From contig OX328123.1 in NCBI GenBank assembly GCA_946811695.1, positions 46,847,253 to 46,911,252 on the forward strand: a stretch of 64,000 nucleotides of DNA, read 5' to 3'. Under the pieces are notes generated by a model. The model ran no database searches. It was not told where the DNA came from and saw only the letters and a list, made by a program, of their open reading frames with translations. Shown here piece by piece: positions 13,815-25,296 of this stretch. The translations under genes were made by a program, and so were the position numbers. This stretch comes from Gonocerus acuteangulatus (lineage: Eukaryota > Arthropoda > Insecta > Hemiptera > Coreidae). Each line of letters starts with the position of its first letter. The stretch's first letter is position 1.

Positions 13815-15016
13815 CTTTTGTGATAAAAATATGTGTAGTTATAAAGAAAAGGAAAATAGAAGAGTGTGTGGCGAGTTGTCGGGGATCTGATAAGAGATAT
13901 AGTAAGAGATATACCTAAGTAAGAGATATACGTAAACATTTTATCCGCCCAGATCCGCCGGGGCTCAGGAGCCCTATTCATGTTAGAACAAGTAGTGGCA
14001 TATAGCAGCAACAGCTTCATCGCCGATTAGCTCAAAAGCGGAGTATACAGCGGTGGGGTCACCAATTTGGCCCATTTTTTTTCTGGTGATTCTGCATCGA
14101 AAAATAGTCGACATATGTCCGAGCGTTTTGTTCAATGCGCCTTAGGAGCCGAGAAATAAAATAAAGTAGATTAAAAATGCTTTGTTTTATATAACGAGTT
14201 TAGAAAATGATATCGACATGATTTTTTCACCAATTCGTTTGTTTTAGAGAGTAGATTACAGACAAAATACAATCGTTAAACAATAATTTATATTTCGTCA
14301 AATAAATTCAAAAATATATTTAAGTTTTTAAGTAAGCTAGCATTATAATTTTTTTACACCAAAAATAATGGCAGATTTATAATCAGGACCCCAAGGTTTA
14401 CAAAATTTGTAAGCGAAAACTTTACGTGACGTTTTGAAATTCAATATCTCCCCTTGAGATAATGCAATATTTACGTCATTTCTAAAGAAGAAAGACTCCT
14501 TTTTCTAACCATATAAATGACTATTGTATTATCTTAGATGATACTTGTAAGAAATGGCTCTCAAAATAAACATAACATTATAATTTTCTTGCATATAATG
14601 TTAAGCCCAGTACACGTTAAAATACTTCGATTGAAAGCAAATGTGTAACTTTGGAGCCTTTATCGACCGTCCAAATTTGGTTTGATTTGGCTCTACATGC
14701 CAGCCGCTGTTCATAAAGTTCTAATCCACGGAGAAAAAGTCATGGAAAGCGTTATAATGCCTAATTAGTCCCTATTTAGAGACATTTTCAGAAGAATCGC
14801 AAGAGGCCTAGAATAAAGTATCCAGGGACTCCCAGAAGTAAGTTCAGAGGACATGCTGATGGAAATAGATTAAAAATTAAGTAGGATTCAATGAATCAAA
14901 CGATACTGTTTTTTCAAAAGCGTTTTCCATTATATATTTTTATTATGAGATTGAGAAAAAAAAAAAAATTGCTTTTACTTTCGATCAGGAATGTTTTCCT
15001 TCCCTGACCTTCTTTT
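13770..15016. other. no gene seen, poly(T) at the left edge
   Basis: A run of about 30 T starts at 13780. The remainder is AT-rich with no recognisable gene or repeat. Confidence 0.45.
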
Positions 15017-15136
15017 TAGCACTTTCCTCCGAAGGAAAGTAGCAATTGAGGTTGGACTCATGACGGAGTTTTTGAAAAATTTCTTCAAATCTTTATCGAT
15101 CCTACCTAGTAGACACCGAAAATGACCCCCGTTAAA

Positions 15137-15177
<41 letters not shown>

Positions 15178-15822
15178 AATATATATATATATATATATAT
15201 ATATGTCTGACCAGCCGTGATTTTTGGTATATTTCGACGAAACTCGGTATTCGTAGTGGTTATCTACAGGTGAATATGTGTTGTAAAAATAAACTAAATC
15301 AGTTCATTAGAAGGGGGGGGGGGGTTACTCCGGACCCAAATTCCTAATATACTCATACCGGTCGTAATTTCTGCTGTATTGAAACGAAACGCGGTATACG
15401 TCGTGGGTAACTCATGAGAAAGAAGTGTTGTAAAAATGAGCTGAATCGGTCAATCGGAAAGCGAGGGTTTACTTTGTAATATATTTCAATAGAAAAGCCC
15501 GCCAGACGTAGGTTCACAAAGCCGCCGCAATGAGCGCTTTGTATCTAGAGGGACTGTATCCTGTTCCTGCGTTAGATCAAAATACGATAATATGAGGTTT
15601 TTTGTATTTGTTACGTAGTGTAGTAGGTACCACGTGTAAACATAACTCTGGAAGCAAATTAATAATTGAACAGTTACTCATTACAAATTTAAAAGAGAAC
15701 TATTCATGTTTTTATTTTATTTATGTAGGATATTTTAAGCAAATTGTTTTGGAAAGCAGTCTACACTACCCAGATTCTGAGGAAAGTGCTTAGTTATGCA
15801 GCTCCTGCGTGGCAGACTTTTT
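15017..15822 (+). mobile_element. Helentron-like element, single uninterrupted copy
   Basis: The reference copy for the family. GCACTTTCCTC at 15019-15029 pairs with GAGGAAAGTGC at 15779-15789. A perfect hairpin ACTTTCCT-CCGA-AGGAAAGT lies at 15021-15040. The 3' hairpin GCAG-CTC-CTGC is at 15798-15808, followed by GTGGCAGACTTTTT. A (TA)n tract lies at 15139-15203. It has fewer internal tandem blocks than the copies near 10.3 and 37.6 kb. Non-coding. Confidence 0.65.
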
Positions 15823-16377
15823 CTATTTTGATTTAATGGTGTAAATTTTTGTTAAGTATGTCTATATGTAAAATCAAAAAATTGAAAAATTGTCACTCAA
15901 AAGGCTCCGAAATTATCAACCAGAGTGACGTGTGATTTCATGGGATTCAGTGCAAGAAAAACAAATGGAAATTATACCTTCCACCCGCAAAATATAAAAC
16001 CTGAAATTTTAGGCTTTTAGCTCATTCGCCAAAAATCCCGACAAGATAAAAATAAAATGACTTCAGATTTAAGTTCTACACCTTCGAAAACGTTTGGTTT
16101 TCAGTTTTCAGGCCGAAACGAGGATGTTAAAAGGTATGACATTGAATGTCTGCGGTTTTAATCGTTTCGTCCCACTGTGCGGCGTAGTGATATGATCTCC
16201 CTGACAGCCGACTAACCATGTGGTCTAGAAACTTCTCATGGGTCTATTGGCTGATAGATAAGAGTGCAGTAAATCAGTGGAGTGGGCGTGCCTAGAAAGT
16301 GATGAATGAACAAGATTCTGGGAGGGGGATACGGGAGGGGATGTACATAGAGAGAGGTGTAGTCAGTGTTCGCCGGT
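15823..16377. other. no gene seen
   Basis: Unassigned sequence. It becomes purine-rich from about 16310, just before the candidate exon. Confidence 0.4.
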
Positions 16378-16541
16378 ATGTCTTCGGTGCCAGTTCGTGT
16401 GGGTGTTGGTCTCGTACCTCCGTCGGTGAACAACAGCCAGCGGTCCTTGGTGTCCGTCGGCATGGGCTGTACTGACGGCAAGAAGATGGTCATCAGGAGG
16501 GTCCCAACTACACCGGCGGAGCTTCTCAATCTAGCACCACT
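16378..16541 (+). CDS. possible first coding exon ending at a GTGAGT donor
   Basis: ATG at 16378 opens 54 codons plus 2 nt that end directly at GTGAGT (16542-16547), a consensus splice donor. The local base composition is much more GC-rich than its surroundings and codon use looks ordinary. The peptide starts MSSVPVRVGVGLVPPS and ends near VRRVP-type text, KKMVIRRVPTTPAELLNL. An in-frame TAG lies 15 bp upstream of the ATG, which supports this start for a first exon. I do not recognise the protein. It could be an exon of a host gene whose other exons lie outside the window, or an unrecognised repeat. Confidence 0.4.
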
Positions 16542-16726
16542 GTGAGTCTTGGATTCATATTCTCTATTATTCCATTTACAATTGACAACTCTCTACTCAG
16601 TCATGTTTAAGAATCTATAGGCCAACTAACCTAGAGAAGCTGTTCTCACACTTCTATTAAATATTATTAGATATTTTTGCAAGAAATAATTTATAAACCT
16701 ACCTTAATAATAAAGTTTACCTATAT

Positions 16727-17694
16727 ATATGCTTGCCATAGGTCCCGCTTTGACCGGAACGGTCCCGATATGTTGCTCTTGTCCCGGTGTCCCGCCCGGT
16801 TTTATCAAAGTCCTGGAAACAGGGCCGCCACACGGGGGGGACAGCCGGGTACAGTTGTCCCGGAACCGGGCGCCGTGGGGGCCGGGCCTTGCTAATTGGA
16901 ACAAAATGTATAGATGATGAGCTTGTAAAAAGAATGGGGTTTAGAAATATAGACGGGCGTAGCCTATATTTTTTGGAATTGGATCTATATTTGTTTTATT
17001 GTACATATAAGACAGAACAAATGCAGTCCTAGAATAGTATATTTCATTACGAGTCGTAATAAAACTACAAGTACCGTAAGTGACCTTTGCTGCACTGATT
17101 GTCGGTCGATGTTTACTTTGAACTTAAAGATAAGAAGGGCTCGGGCCGTGCCTGACGGAAAAGACTGTGACACGATCCACTTCCTCTTCCTGTACTTCCA
17201 CCAAATACATAATGTTTTGATATTGAGAAATATCCAAAGGCCTATAGCAAAGTACTAGAATTTTCAGAAGTGAGGGCCCGTGATCTGGTCCCGGGCCCGG
17301 CTCTGAGATGTGGCGGCCCTGCCTGGAAATGTCTGTAAGATGTATAATGTAATGAATTTATGTTTTTAAGAATCATTTATGAATCGGTTACTTTACTAAA
17401 AAGAAAATATTTTATTACCGCGCATAGTGTCAAAGAAATGAGAGGAATTCTAACTGAAATCTGAGAGCAAACGCAGGAACGTGCAAAAATTCCCTTTTTA
17501 TTTTTAAAAAGTTAGTAGGCTAACAATTTAGAGTTCCAGATTTTCCACTCCTCTCACTTGCTACGCTTAAAAAAAAGGCTTAAAACTCACAATTTTGCTT
17601 CTAATTTTTACCATTTTTATTCCACCCTCCCCCTCCGTATGCCCATCTCATATTAATGTGTCCCGGTTTCACTCACCAAAAAAATGGCAAGGTT
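16727..17694. mobile_element. MITE of the CCGGGACA family, interrupted
   Basis: Ends are GCTTGCCAT on the left and ATGGCAAGG on the right, flanked by ACCTATAT at 16719-16726 and 17695-17702, an exact 8-bp target duplication suggesting the hAT superfamily. Its sequence is an inverted copy of 17890-18336. A separate element occupies 16820-17321. Confidence 0.65.
16820..17321. mobile_element. hAT-type MITE with CAGGGCCGCCACA ends
   Basis: Terminal inverted repeats of 13 bp (CAGGGCCGCCACA) are flanked by CCTGGAAA at 16812-16819 and 17322-17329, an exact 8-bp duplication. Both subterminal regions are unusually GC-rich. No transposase is encoded. It splits the surrounding MITE, so it arrived later. 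Confidence 0.85.
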
Positions 17695-17889
17695 ACCTAT
17701 ATAGGAGAGCCGTCATAAATGGAATCAATACTGCAACTTTGAAGTCTGAATTCGTGGATGTGTTTGTTCACTTAGTCAAGCGAATAATAAATCTCCTAAA
17801 ACTATTATGAATATAACGCCTGACCCGCAGCAGCGAAAGCTAAGCACATTATTCAACGTTTTTAAAGACCGTGCTTAAAAGGATCTATG

Positions 17890-18336
17890 TATAGGCTTGC
17901 CATATTTTTGGTGAGTGAAACCGGGACACATTAATTTGAGATGGGCATACGGACGGACGGGGTGAAGGAATAAAAATGGTAAAAATTATAAGCAAAATGG
18001 TGAGTTTAAGCCTTTTTTTAAGCGTAGCAAGTAAGGGAATCTGGAACTCTAAATTGTTAGTTACCCACTTTTGAAAAATAAAAAAGTAATTTTTTCTACT
18101 TATTTTTGCTAGCTCCTGCGTTTGCTCTCAGATTAAAGTTGGAATTCTTCTCATTTCTTTGACGCTGCGCGCGGTAGTCACAAATGTTCATTGTAGAAAC
18201 GTAACCAATTCATAAATGATTCTTAAAAACATAAATTTATTTCTTTATACATCTTACAGCCTTTTCCTGGACATTGATAAAACCGGGCGAAACACCGGAA
18301 CAAGAGCAAAATACCGGGACGTATGGAAAGCCTATC
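17890..18336. mobile_element. MITE of the CCGGGACA family, uninterrupted sister copy
   Basis: It has inverted ends (ATAGGCTTGCCATA and TATGGAAAGCCTAT) and carries the same interior as 17330-17694 in the opposite orientation. It shows the empty form of the site occupied in the other copy. Confidence 0.65.
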
Positions 18337-18529
18337 TATATGAATACTAAAGGATCAGAAATAGTTTTTATGTTTTATATTAGTAGTGAACATTGGACTC
18401 ATAAATTTTATTAATAACTTATTTAATTTTGCTTGTGGAGTAACTGTTTCTAATAGAGCGATTTTTTCTTTTATTAAGAGGAGATCGTCAACCTTTATGA
18501 TTGCGAAGGTATATATAGTCATGGTTCCG

Positions 18530-18640
18530 TCTTGGTATCAATAAAACTACATTTTTTACAAGAAAATGTCTTTTATTTTTGCTGACATTTCGGTTTGAAA
18601 TTCACAGAAATGGTTGCACATTTAGAAATGGAGGACGTTT
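18530..18640. repeat. decayed Penelope-type arm
   Basis: AATAAAACTACATTTT followed by GACATTTCGGTTTGAA resembles the left arm of the 29-kb palindrome. The hammerhead-like core is degraded here, since CTGATGA is not preserved. Confidence 0.4.
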
Positions 18641-18794
18641 AGCCTAAACGTCAGAAAAATAAAACTGATTTTTCATTTAATTTTGACACTCTTTTGTCCC
18701 TAGTTGGTTATGATTTGCACAACGTTTCGCTGCGAGTAAATAAAAATAGCGTTTTTTTTTCCAAGGAAACAAAATTAAAATATTAATTATTCGA

Positions 18795-18975
18795 GCCAAC
18801 GGCCATAGCCACGTTGAATACACCGGTTCTCGTAGATCACAGAAGTTAAGCAACGTCGGGCGTGGTCAGTACCTGAATGGGTGACCGACCACGTGCTGTT
18901 GGCATTAGAAAAGGGTGGCAACCTGTAGATAGCCCGGCGCTAATAGCCAAACAGTTGATGCGCCGTAAAAAAAAG

Positions 18976-19013
<38 letters not shown>
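18795..19013 (+). repeat. 5S rRNA-derived SINE with 10-bp target duplication
   Basis: Positions 18795-18903 are a 5S rRNA head about 11 nt short, containing AAGTTAAGCAACGTCGGGC and GGTCAGTACCTG (the box A and box C region). Next come a piece matching the SINE B body (18907-18935), a piece matching the SINE A tail (GGCGCTAAT ... GATGCGCCGT, 18936-18966) and about 45 A. AATTATTCGA flanks it at 18785-18794 and 19014-19023, so the insertion is recent. Confidence 0.85.
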
Positions 19014-19017
<4 letters not shown>

Positions 19018-19429
19018 ATTCGATTCCACACTAAAAAGTTTTCTAATAGAAGCGAGTTTATGACATGAAGGCAGCGCCAAAAGCTGTAAATGTATTTTAG
19101 CGGTAAATTTTTATTCTGCGAGTCTAAAAAATTATTAACTGAAAATTGACTACAGAAATCGATAGAATGTTAAATAAATAACATAAATTTGATGGATAAC
19201 TTTTTAAGGAACCATTAAGCAGAAATATAATTGTTGCAAAATAATAGAGTGCTGGAATGGTACGATTACATTTCATAGGTACCTACTTAAATTCAATCAT
19301 GTCGCTTGGTCCTTCATCGACCTATTTATTTTTCTTTAATCTTGGATTTATTTAGTATTATATAAAAAAGTATTTTGTCCCATAGAATGGCAAATGTACA
19401 CACACTGGGGCTGGGATACCACTATTAGA

Positions 19430-19462
19430 AACCAAAAATAACCTTCGTTAAAATTGAAATTC

Positions 19463-19528
<66 letters not shown>

Positions 19529-19640
19529 ATATATATGTAGACACACACACATATTCATTTATATGTGTCTGGTTGTTAACACGTTAGCGACCACAATTTT
19601 TTTATTTTCGCGCAAAATCGGCCCATTTCAAAGCAGGGGT
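19430..19640 (-). repeat. fragment of a (TA)n-carrying repeat related to the Helentron-like family
   Basis: ACCGAAAATAACC-like text, then (TA)n (19466-19524), then GTTAACACGTTAGCGACCAC match the interior order of the 15-kb copy. No ends were found. Confidence 0.45.
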
Positions 19641-20061
19641 GATGTTTCTAAGATTAGCGCGCACAGATCAACAGACAAGAATTCCAAAAATCATTGTTTT
19701 GGGTTCTACTGCGTTGATAAAGACCCGCAATAGTATTTTTGCCTTATCTCTTCCATGTACAGACAGCGATCCCTTACAATTTTATTATATGTATAAGTAT
19801 CTGATGAATTCTATTTCTTGTAATAATTATAATATTTAATAAGGTAATTATAGGAACATGGAGTCTCTGAGATGAATACTTAAATGTAAGTCATGATTAT
19901 CAAGTTTTTTTAATAGAGTGGGCAGTAATTGATGGTCCAGCGTTTGTTTTTTTGTTAAATAGAATAACTTTTTTAAAAAAGAAATCATGTGAATATTTGA
20001 AGGAGAGCTAGTCCCGTTAGAAGTCTCCTTGAAAGCTCATTTCGGTTAGTTATAGTTATAT

Positions 20062-20136
20062 AAATAATTTGTTTTTATTCGACTATGTCTTGTTGACAAT
20101 TATTCATCAAGACATAGTCGAATAAATAAATTATTT
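20062..20136. repeat. hairpin with arms of about 30 bp
   Basis: TTCGACTATGTCTTG on the left pairs with CAAGACATAGTCGAA on the right; flanking AT-rich bases extend the arms to about 30 bp with a 15-base loop. No coding capacity. Confidence 0.75.
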
Positions 20137-20254
20137 ACACCTATTTCAGAATACCTTAACACGACTTTTTCATTCCCTTTAAGCGTTTATCATTTTAATT
20201 TTAACATCTCAACAGGTTACCCTTTTCTAGGCAGGATAGAATGAAAAGAAAACC

Positions 20255-20390
20255 CATAACCCCTAACCCTTTCCGTGCTATGCACGAATATATTCGTTCT
20301 CTAAAAAAATGCTCTGAGTGCGAAGCACGAATATATTCGTGCAGCCGGGACATTCCTCAGAGTGCGACATACGAATATATTCGTTTTCAT
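20255..20390 (+). mobile_element. piggyBac-like terminal region with three ACGAATATATTCGT palindromes
   Basis: CTAACCCTTTCCGTGC resembles a piggyBac end next to a mutated TTAA. The perfect 14-bp palindrome ACGAATATATTCGT appears three times within 110 bp, and CTCTGAGTGCGA / CTCAGAGTGCGA is also repeated. I did not find the other end. A solo tip or truncated copy is likely. Confidence 0.4.
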
Positions 20391-20890
20391 ATTCTTTGTA
20401 TAATCTCTGCTTCCAGAAAGCCCAGAGATCTCTTGTATCACGCTGTACAACTAGTCTAGTTACTTAGCTATCCGATAGATAGCAGAAGAATGTCTTTACG
20501 TGTGTTTTTCCCGGTTTTATTGTTTGTGGAAGCTAACTTTATCTCGAGCGGAGTGTCCTAGACGACCTAATGGGTCCAATATCACCAATTCAGACTGTAC
20601 CAAGGCGGCTACCTGCAGGGGTTGGGTTGTTATTTCTATTGTTTGCAGACACTTTACTAAAATTTGCTAAACCTTTTCCCACCTTTAGGCTAAATTAGGT
20701 GTGGGGAAATATGACCCTAACAAATATTTCTCAGTACTAGTTTCGGTTTATTATTTATTTTTATATTTATATGTTTATTATTAATATTTTTGTTATATAC
20801 CTACTATTTATTTCTAATTCATTACTTTATTATTATATTACTATTTACTAATTAATAGTTATTAATATACTACTTATTTTTATTATTATT
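20391..20890. other. no gene seen
   Basis: AT-rich DNA with a TTATTA-rich stretch from about 20745. Confidence 0.4.
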
Positions 20891-20891
20891 A

Positions 20892-20935
20892 TTTTTTTAC
20901 GGCGCATCTACATGTAGGTCATTAGCGCCTATACT
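20892..20935 (-). repeat. SINE family A, 3' fragment
   Basis: Minus-strand GGCGCTAATGACC ... GATGCGCCGT plus an A tail; the tRNA-like head is missing. Confidence 0.65.
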
Positions 20936-21864
20936 GCTTATTATAAATAAATTTGTTTTTAAAATAAATACAAAACACAAATTTTAAAAAAGTGTTGTTT
21001 TTTTTCCCAGCAAGTAATTATTGGACGTAACCAGTTTTATGAGTTGCATATAAAAATAAAATGATTAGTTTTTAGTAAAAAAAGACCCAATTATTTACTA
21101 AATAATTACTTATTGTACATAACTGTACAGATTGTAAATTATCAATAAAGATCAATCAATATTTTTAAAAAATTACTAAATAAATTGAAGAATCATAACA
21201 ATGATATAAATCATAAAATGGGTAAAATGAAGAGAAGAGAAAGTGTTTTCATGAATAGTTTGATAAAAGGGTGCATTCATACTAACAGGGCTAATAGTGC
21301 TAAATTTAAAACTAAAATATTTCGGAAAAAATTGAAATATTTTTTTAGAAACTGTTTATTTATTAATTTTAATAAGAAACTTGTTATAATAATTGAAAAG
21401 GTCACACTAAAGTACACACAATTAATGAAATTAGCATCTTAAATTACAACAAAACAAGCAATTTTGCATGTCCCCTGTTATATATCTACGTAATAAGAGC
21501 GACCCAAGGCGGGAGCTCTGACTGAGTATAGTCTTGTTCCAAACCAAAGTCACACGCGGAGGGTGGAAAATAGGCTAGCACTGGGGGTAGGATCAGCACT
21601 CAAAGCTCGTAGCACCCGGCGGTCGGTCCCTCTCAGATCCGCTAGCATTCTAAGGGCTAGTGGGATTGAATCCACAATCCTGGACCGTCGGTGTTAACAC
21701 ACTTTTTAAGTTTAATCAGAATTTATTTAAAGTAATTAATAAAAGATCTAAAAAAAAATAAAAAATTAGAAAAAGGAATTTTTCAAGGTAGTTAAGGAAT
21801 CTTAAATGTTATGTATCTAGTTAAAAGATTGTTATTTTAATATACTATTTTTAGTTCTATTTTT
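20936..21864. other. mostly empty; possible tRNA-like piece near 21655-21690
   Basis: The 21480-21700 section is GC-richer. On the minus strand it contains GGATTCAATCCCAC, which resembles a B box, but I could not build a tRNA fold. The rest shows nothing recognisable. Confidence 0.3.
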
Positions 21865-22060
21865 TAGCACTTTCCTAATGGATTTAGCTATTGAGGTTGC
21901 ACTCATAAAAAAATTTCTTCATATCTTTCTCAATCATACCTATTGGATACCGGAAATGACCACTGTTCAAAAATTATGTATATATCTTTAAGACGATACC
22001 TGCCAGAGTTTTTGGTTTTTCGATACGGAACTCGGTATATACCATTCCTCCCTGCGGAGG
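21865..22060 (+). repeat. Helentron-like 5' fragment
   Basis: TTAGCACTTTCCT followed by AGCTATTGAGGTTG and CCAGAGTTTTTGG in the same order as the 15-kb element. No 3' end follows. Confidence 0.55.
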
Positions 22061-22789
22061 GACGAAGGAAACGAGTTAAAAAGAAAATTCTTGTAGTGGA
22101 TATCTATAATTTAAATTTTACCTCTATGATATTTATAATAAAATTACTATTGATATTTAAATGTATGAAAAAGAAAAAAAAAACACCCAATAGCTTTAAT
22201 GGTGCAGTTGTACTGCTGTAATTAATCTTATACAGACACAGCCTCCCAATGTTGTAGATGTACTTAATAAATGGTAGTGTAGCCAGGAAATTTCTCATTT
22301 CAAATCAATGCTAAGTATTTAAGAAAAAAGAAAAGATAAGATTCCTAATACATAAAGGAAAATTTCCCATTTCCTTTCATAAATCCGACTAATGACGTGT
22401 TTTCTATTTACGAACAAAACTCCTAAGTTTTAAATTGGAATTAAGTTGAAGATGCCAATATATTTTAATAAATCATCAAAATACAATTTTTATCAAACAA
22501 TTTTTTCTTATGGTACTCTTATTTACAAAAAAAAAAAAAAAAAAAAAAAAATTGTTGATGGTTAATCATGAATGAGTAATATATTTAGTATTAGTGTAAG
22601 TGATGAAGCAATAACTCTAAATGCCTTTCCACTATATATAAAATAAGCCTAACAAAATAAAATTACAAGAGGCAAAAACATTTAGTGCTCAGGATTTGCG
22701 TCATACTAGGTATGTGTTATTCTCATTTCTTTATTTCAGTGATATGTCGACTAATCATGTCGATATTCCATAACCCGAAATAAAAAATA

Positions 22790-22794
22790 TTATA

Positions 22795-22846
<52 letters not shown>

Positions 22847-23150
22847 GTTTTTTGCGGTTTGATTTTTATGATATATACTTCGTCTAAATCGAAAGTCAGC
22901 ATTTTTAATCATCGTATAATGCATTCAGTGGATCAGTGTTTTCGGGTGACATTCGTGAGAAAAAAGTCATAACATTTACGATTTTGCGTTCATAGGCTTC
23001 CAAGTTTACCTTGTTTTGACACTTTGATGTGGGGAATCGAATATACAAGACGAATATTTAACCATTTTTGAACAAAACAAAAAAAATGGAGTAACTAGAT
23101 ATTTTGTTTTGGTCACTTAAAAACAAGGGATACCAATAATTTTTCTCATT
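22790..23150 (+). repeat. (TA)n plus diverged member of the Helentron-related repeat
   Basis: (TA)n at about 22792-22842 followed by GTCATAACATTTACGATTTT and CATAGGCTTCCAAG, similar to 48240-48290 inside the 3.3-kb element. Confidence 0.35.
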
Positions 23151-23994
23151 ATCGACCCTCACACAAACTAAAATTCATATTTTTTGGTTATGTGTAAATA
23201 AAAGAAAGTGTTCAGAGTACATTATTAACATAAACTAATAGAATACTGAAGTTATTGACTTACTTATATTTTTAGTTAACTCGAAAACAGCCCAATAATT
23301 TGTTTCTGACGTTCGTTTTGGATAGACATCAATTAAATATATAAAGTAAGACATAAATATATATGAAGTATATAAATAAAAAATAAATTAATAAATAAAA
23401 AATTATTACATTTAAGAAAAAATTAAAGTGGAAATCTATCTATGAAATCCTGTAGTTATTGTAAAATGCAGTGGCATGTGCAATGTACAATTTATGATTT
23501 TGTAGCCATCTGGTCCAAGCTATATGTGTCTTTTATATTTTATTGTAAATATTAGTGTTTTTGAGTGATTACAAGTCCTCTACATGACAACTGCGTTCAG
23601 AAAGTCTACCTGTCAAGTCGGGTATTGTCCCAATTAACCCATGATCGACATTCAGATAACAGTGACTATTTTTAGTCTTAACTATATTATATTATAATAT
23701 AATTTTTCTATTATGTCTTAAATATTGGCGTTACCATATGGTAACGAACGGCGCTAATGGGTTACTACTGGAAATAAATATTTGTCTAAAATGTTGCACA
23801 CAATTAGAGGGATAATAATATAATATTATTTCTAAACTTAGAAGTTCATTAAAGTCAGTCTCGCGAGAGCTACATAACGCCGCTATCCTGAAAAATGTGC
23901 TTAAAATGAGCTATATACAAAATAAAAAATAATCGAAAATAGTTTTGCTCTTTTATAATAGCTGAACAAATTATTAACTTTATATTTAATTTTT

Positions 23995-24215
23995 TTTCTG
24001 GAGTAAATAACAATCGTATCATAGCGTCTACGTTTTTGCATCAATATGCTTACAGGTAATCTTTTTTTATTGGTTATTTGCCGTTGGAAAAGGAATGAAA
24101 CCATTTTCAATGTGATATTTCTAAGCGTTTTCAAGAAAACTGGATAAAAAGTTTTTCAAGCTAATTTCCGTTTGATAATTTTCGTAGAATCGTTGGTTTC
24201 AATTGAATTTTTTTT
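23995..24215 (+). repeat. fragment related to the 3.3-kb Helentron-like element
   Basis: GAATGAAACCATTTTCAA and CGTTTTCAAGAAAACTGG follow the same order as 48300-48370. Ends are absent. Confidence 0.45.
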
Positions 24216-24787
24216 AATTGAGCTCTAAGAATGCCTAATTTCTTTTCAATATTACAAAAAGATCGACCGTTTGGGGCATATTAAAAATTAGGCTATGAAA
24301 CATACTTCTTTTAACGGGGTCACTTTTCTTCTTTTAACGGAGTATTTTTTCAAATATTCTGTCATGAAAATGCAATTTCAGAAGCTAAATTCTTTCGGAG
24401 TGTGCCTACAAGATAACCACGAATTGTTATATTTAGAAAAGAAGCAACTAATAAAACAGCAATGTAACTTTAATATAATGCCGGAGTTCCTGTTCCTTTA
24501 GATAATATTATCACCAAAAAGAACACACCTCTAGGTTCTTATCTTGGATACACACGGCAACTATTATCACACTCAAATGTTTATTTACAGAACACGCCTG
24601 AAGTTCAAAGAGATTGGATCTGAACGTTCCGTATAAGTATTTTTACTACATGTTAGCTATTTATTTCTTTGGTTTTTATGTCAGTATTTTTGCGCTTGTG
24701 TTTGTGCCTGCGTGCGTGAACTATATTTTGATACTTGAAATATTTCTTTATAATATAATTTAGATATTATCGTGGAGATGGAGATAG

Positions 24788-25093
24788 CCGCTGCAGTGAT
24801 ACGAAGACAAGGTATGGTTGGGATTCGGCTAGGAGAAAAAAACGTCAGACCTTCAGGAAGAAATCTGTATTGGACATTTCGGCTGCACTTTGGCAACCTT
24901 CTTCAGCAAAAAAATATATACAACTTATAAGTAAAGAAACAGGCAGAAATGAGCGTAGTATATACATTATGACAATAAATTTGAACCAATCTTATTTGGA
25001 AAACGTCCAATACAGATTTCTTCCTGAAGGTCTGACCTTTTTTTCTCCTAGCCGAATCCCAACCTAACCTTGTCTTCGTATCACTGCAGCGGC
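24788..25093 (-). mobile_element. Penelope-type foldback, 24.8 kb
   Basis: Inverted arms start at GCCGCTGCAGTGATACG (24788) and end at the reverse of that string (25093). The left arm holds TTGGGATTCGGCTA and a hammerhead-like motif; the matching part of the right arm has lost that motif. I found no clear target duplication. Confidence 0.6.
24873..24906 (-). ncRNA. hammerhead-ribozyme-like motif (24.8 kb)
   Basis: Minus strand: CTGAAGA, stem GGTTGC/GCAGCC with one G-T pair and loop CAAAGT, then GAAA and TGTC. The core order matches the 12-, 29- and 44-kb motifs although the surrounding sequence differs. Confidence 0.45.
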
Positions 25094-25296
25094 TTTCTTA
25101 TGGAAATCTTTCTTGACCTAACTCTCTCTTTTCTTAGAAGATGCAATCAGGTGTTTAAATTTGCTCATTAGCGAAAGGAGTTTATAAATTTAAGGTTAAG
25201 GCAAAAATGGGGAAAAAAAATATTGCAAATATTAAGAGTTTCTACACTAATCACACCATGGATGAAATCCTTATTTTGAATCAGGCTTATTATTTC

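Noticed and set aside
16236..16529. 97-codon minus-strand frame
   Set aside because: It is antisense to the candidate exon, which has the better start and a splice donor on the plus strand.
16677..17032. Several overlapping frames on both strands
   Set aside because: They lie in the GC-rich ends of a hAT-type MITE and have no domain.
18795..18903. 5S rRNA gene
   Set aside because: About 11 nt are missing and SINE sequence, poly(A) and a target duplication follow, so it is a retroposed SINE.
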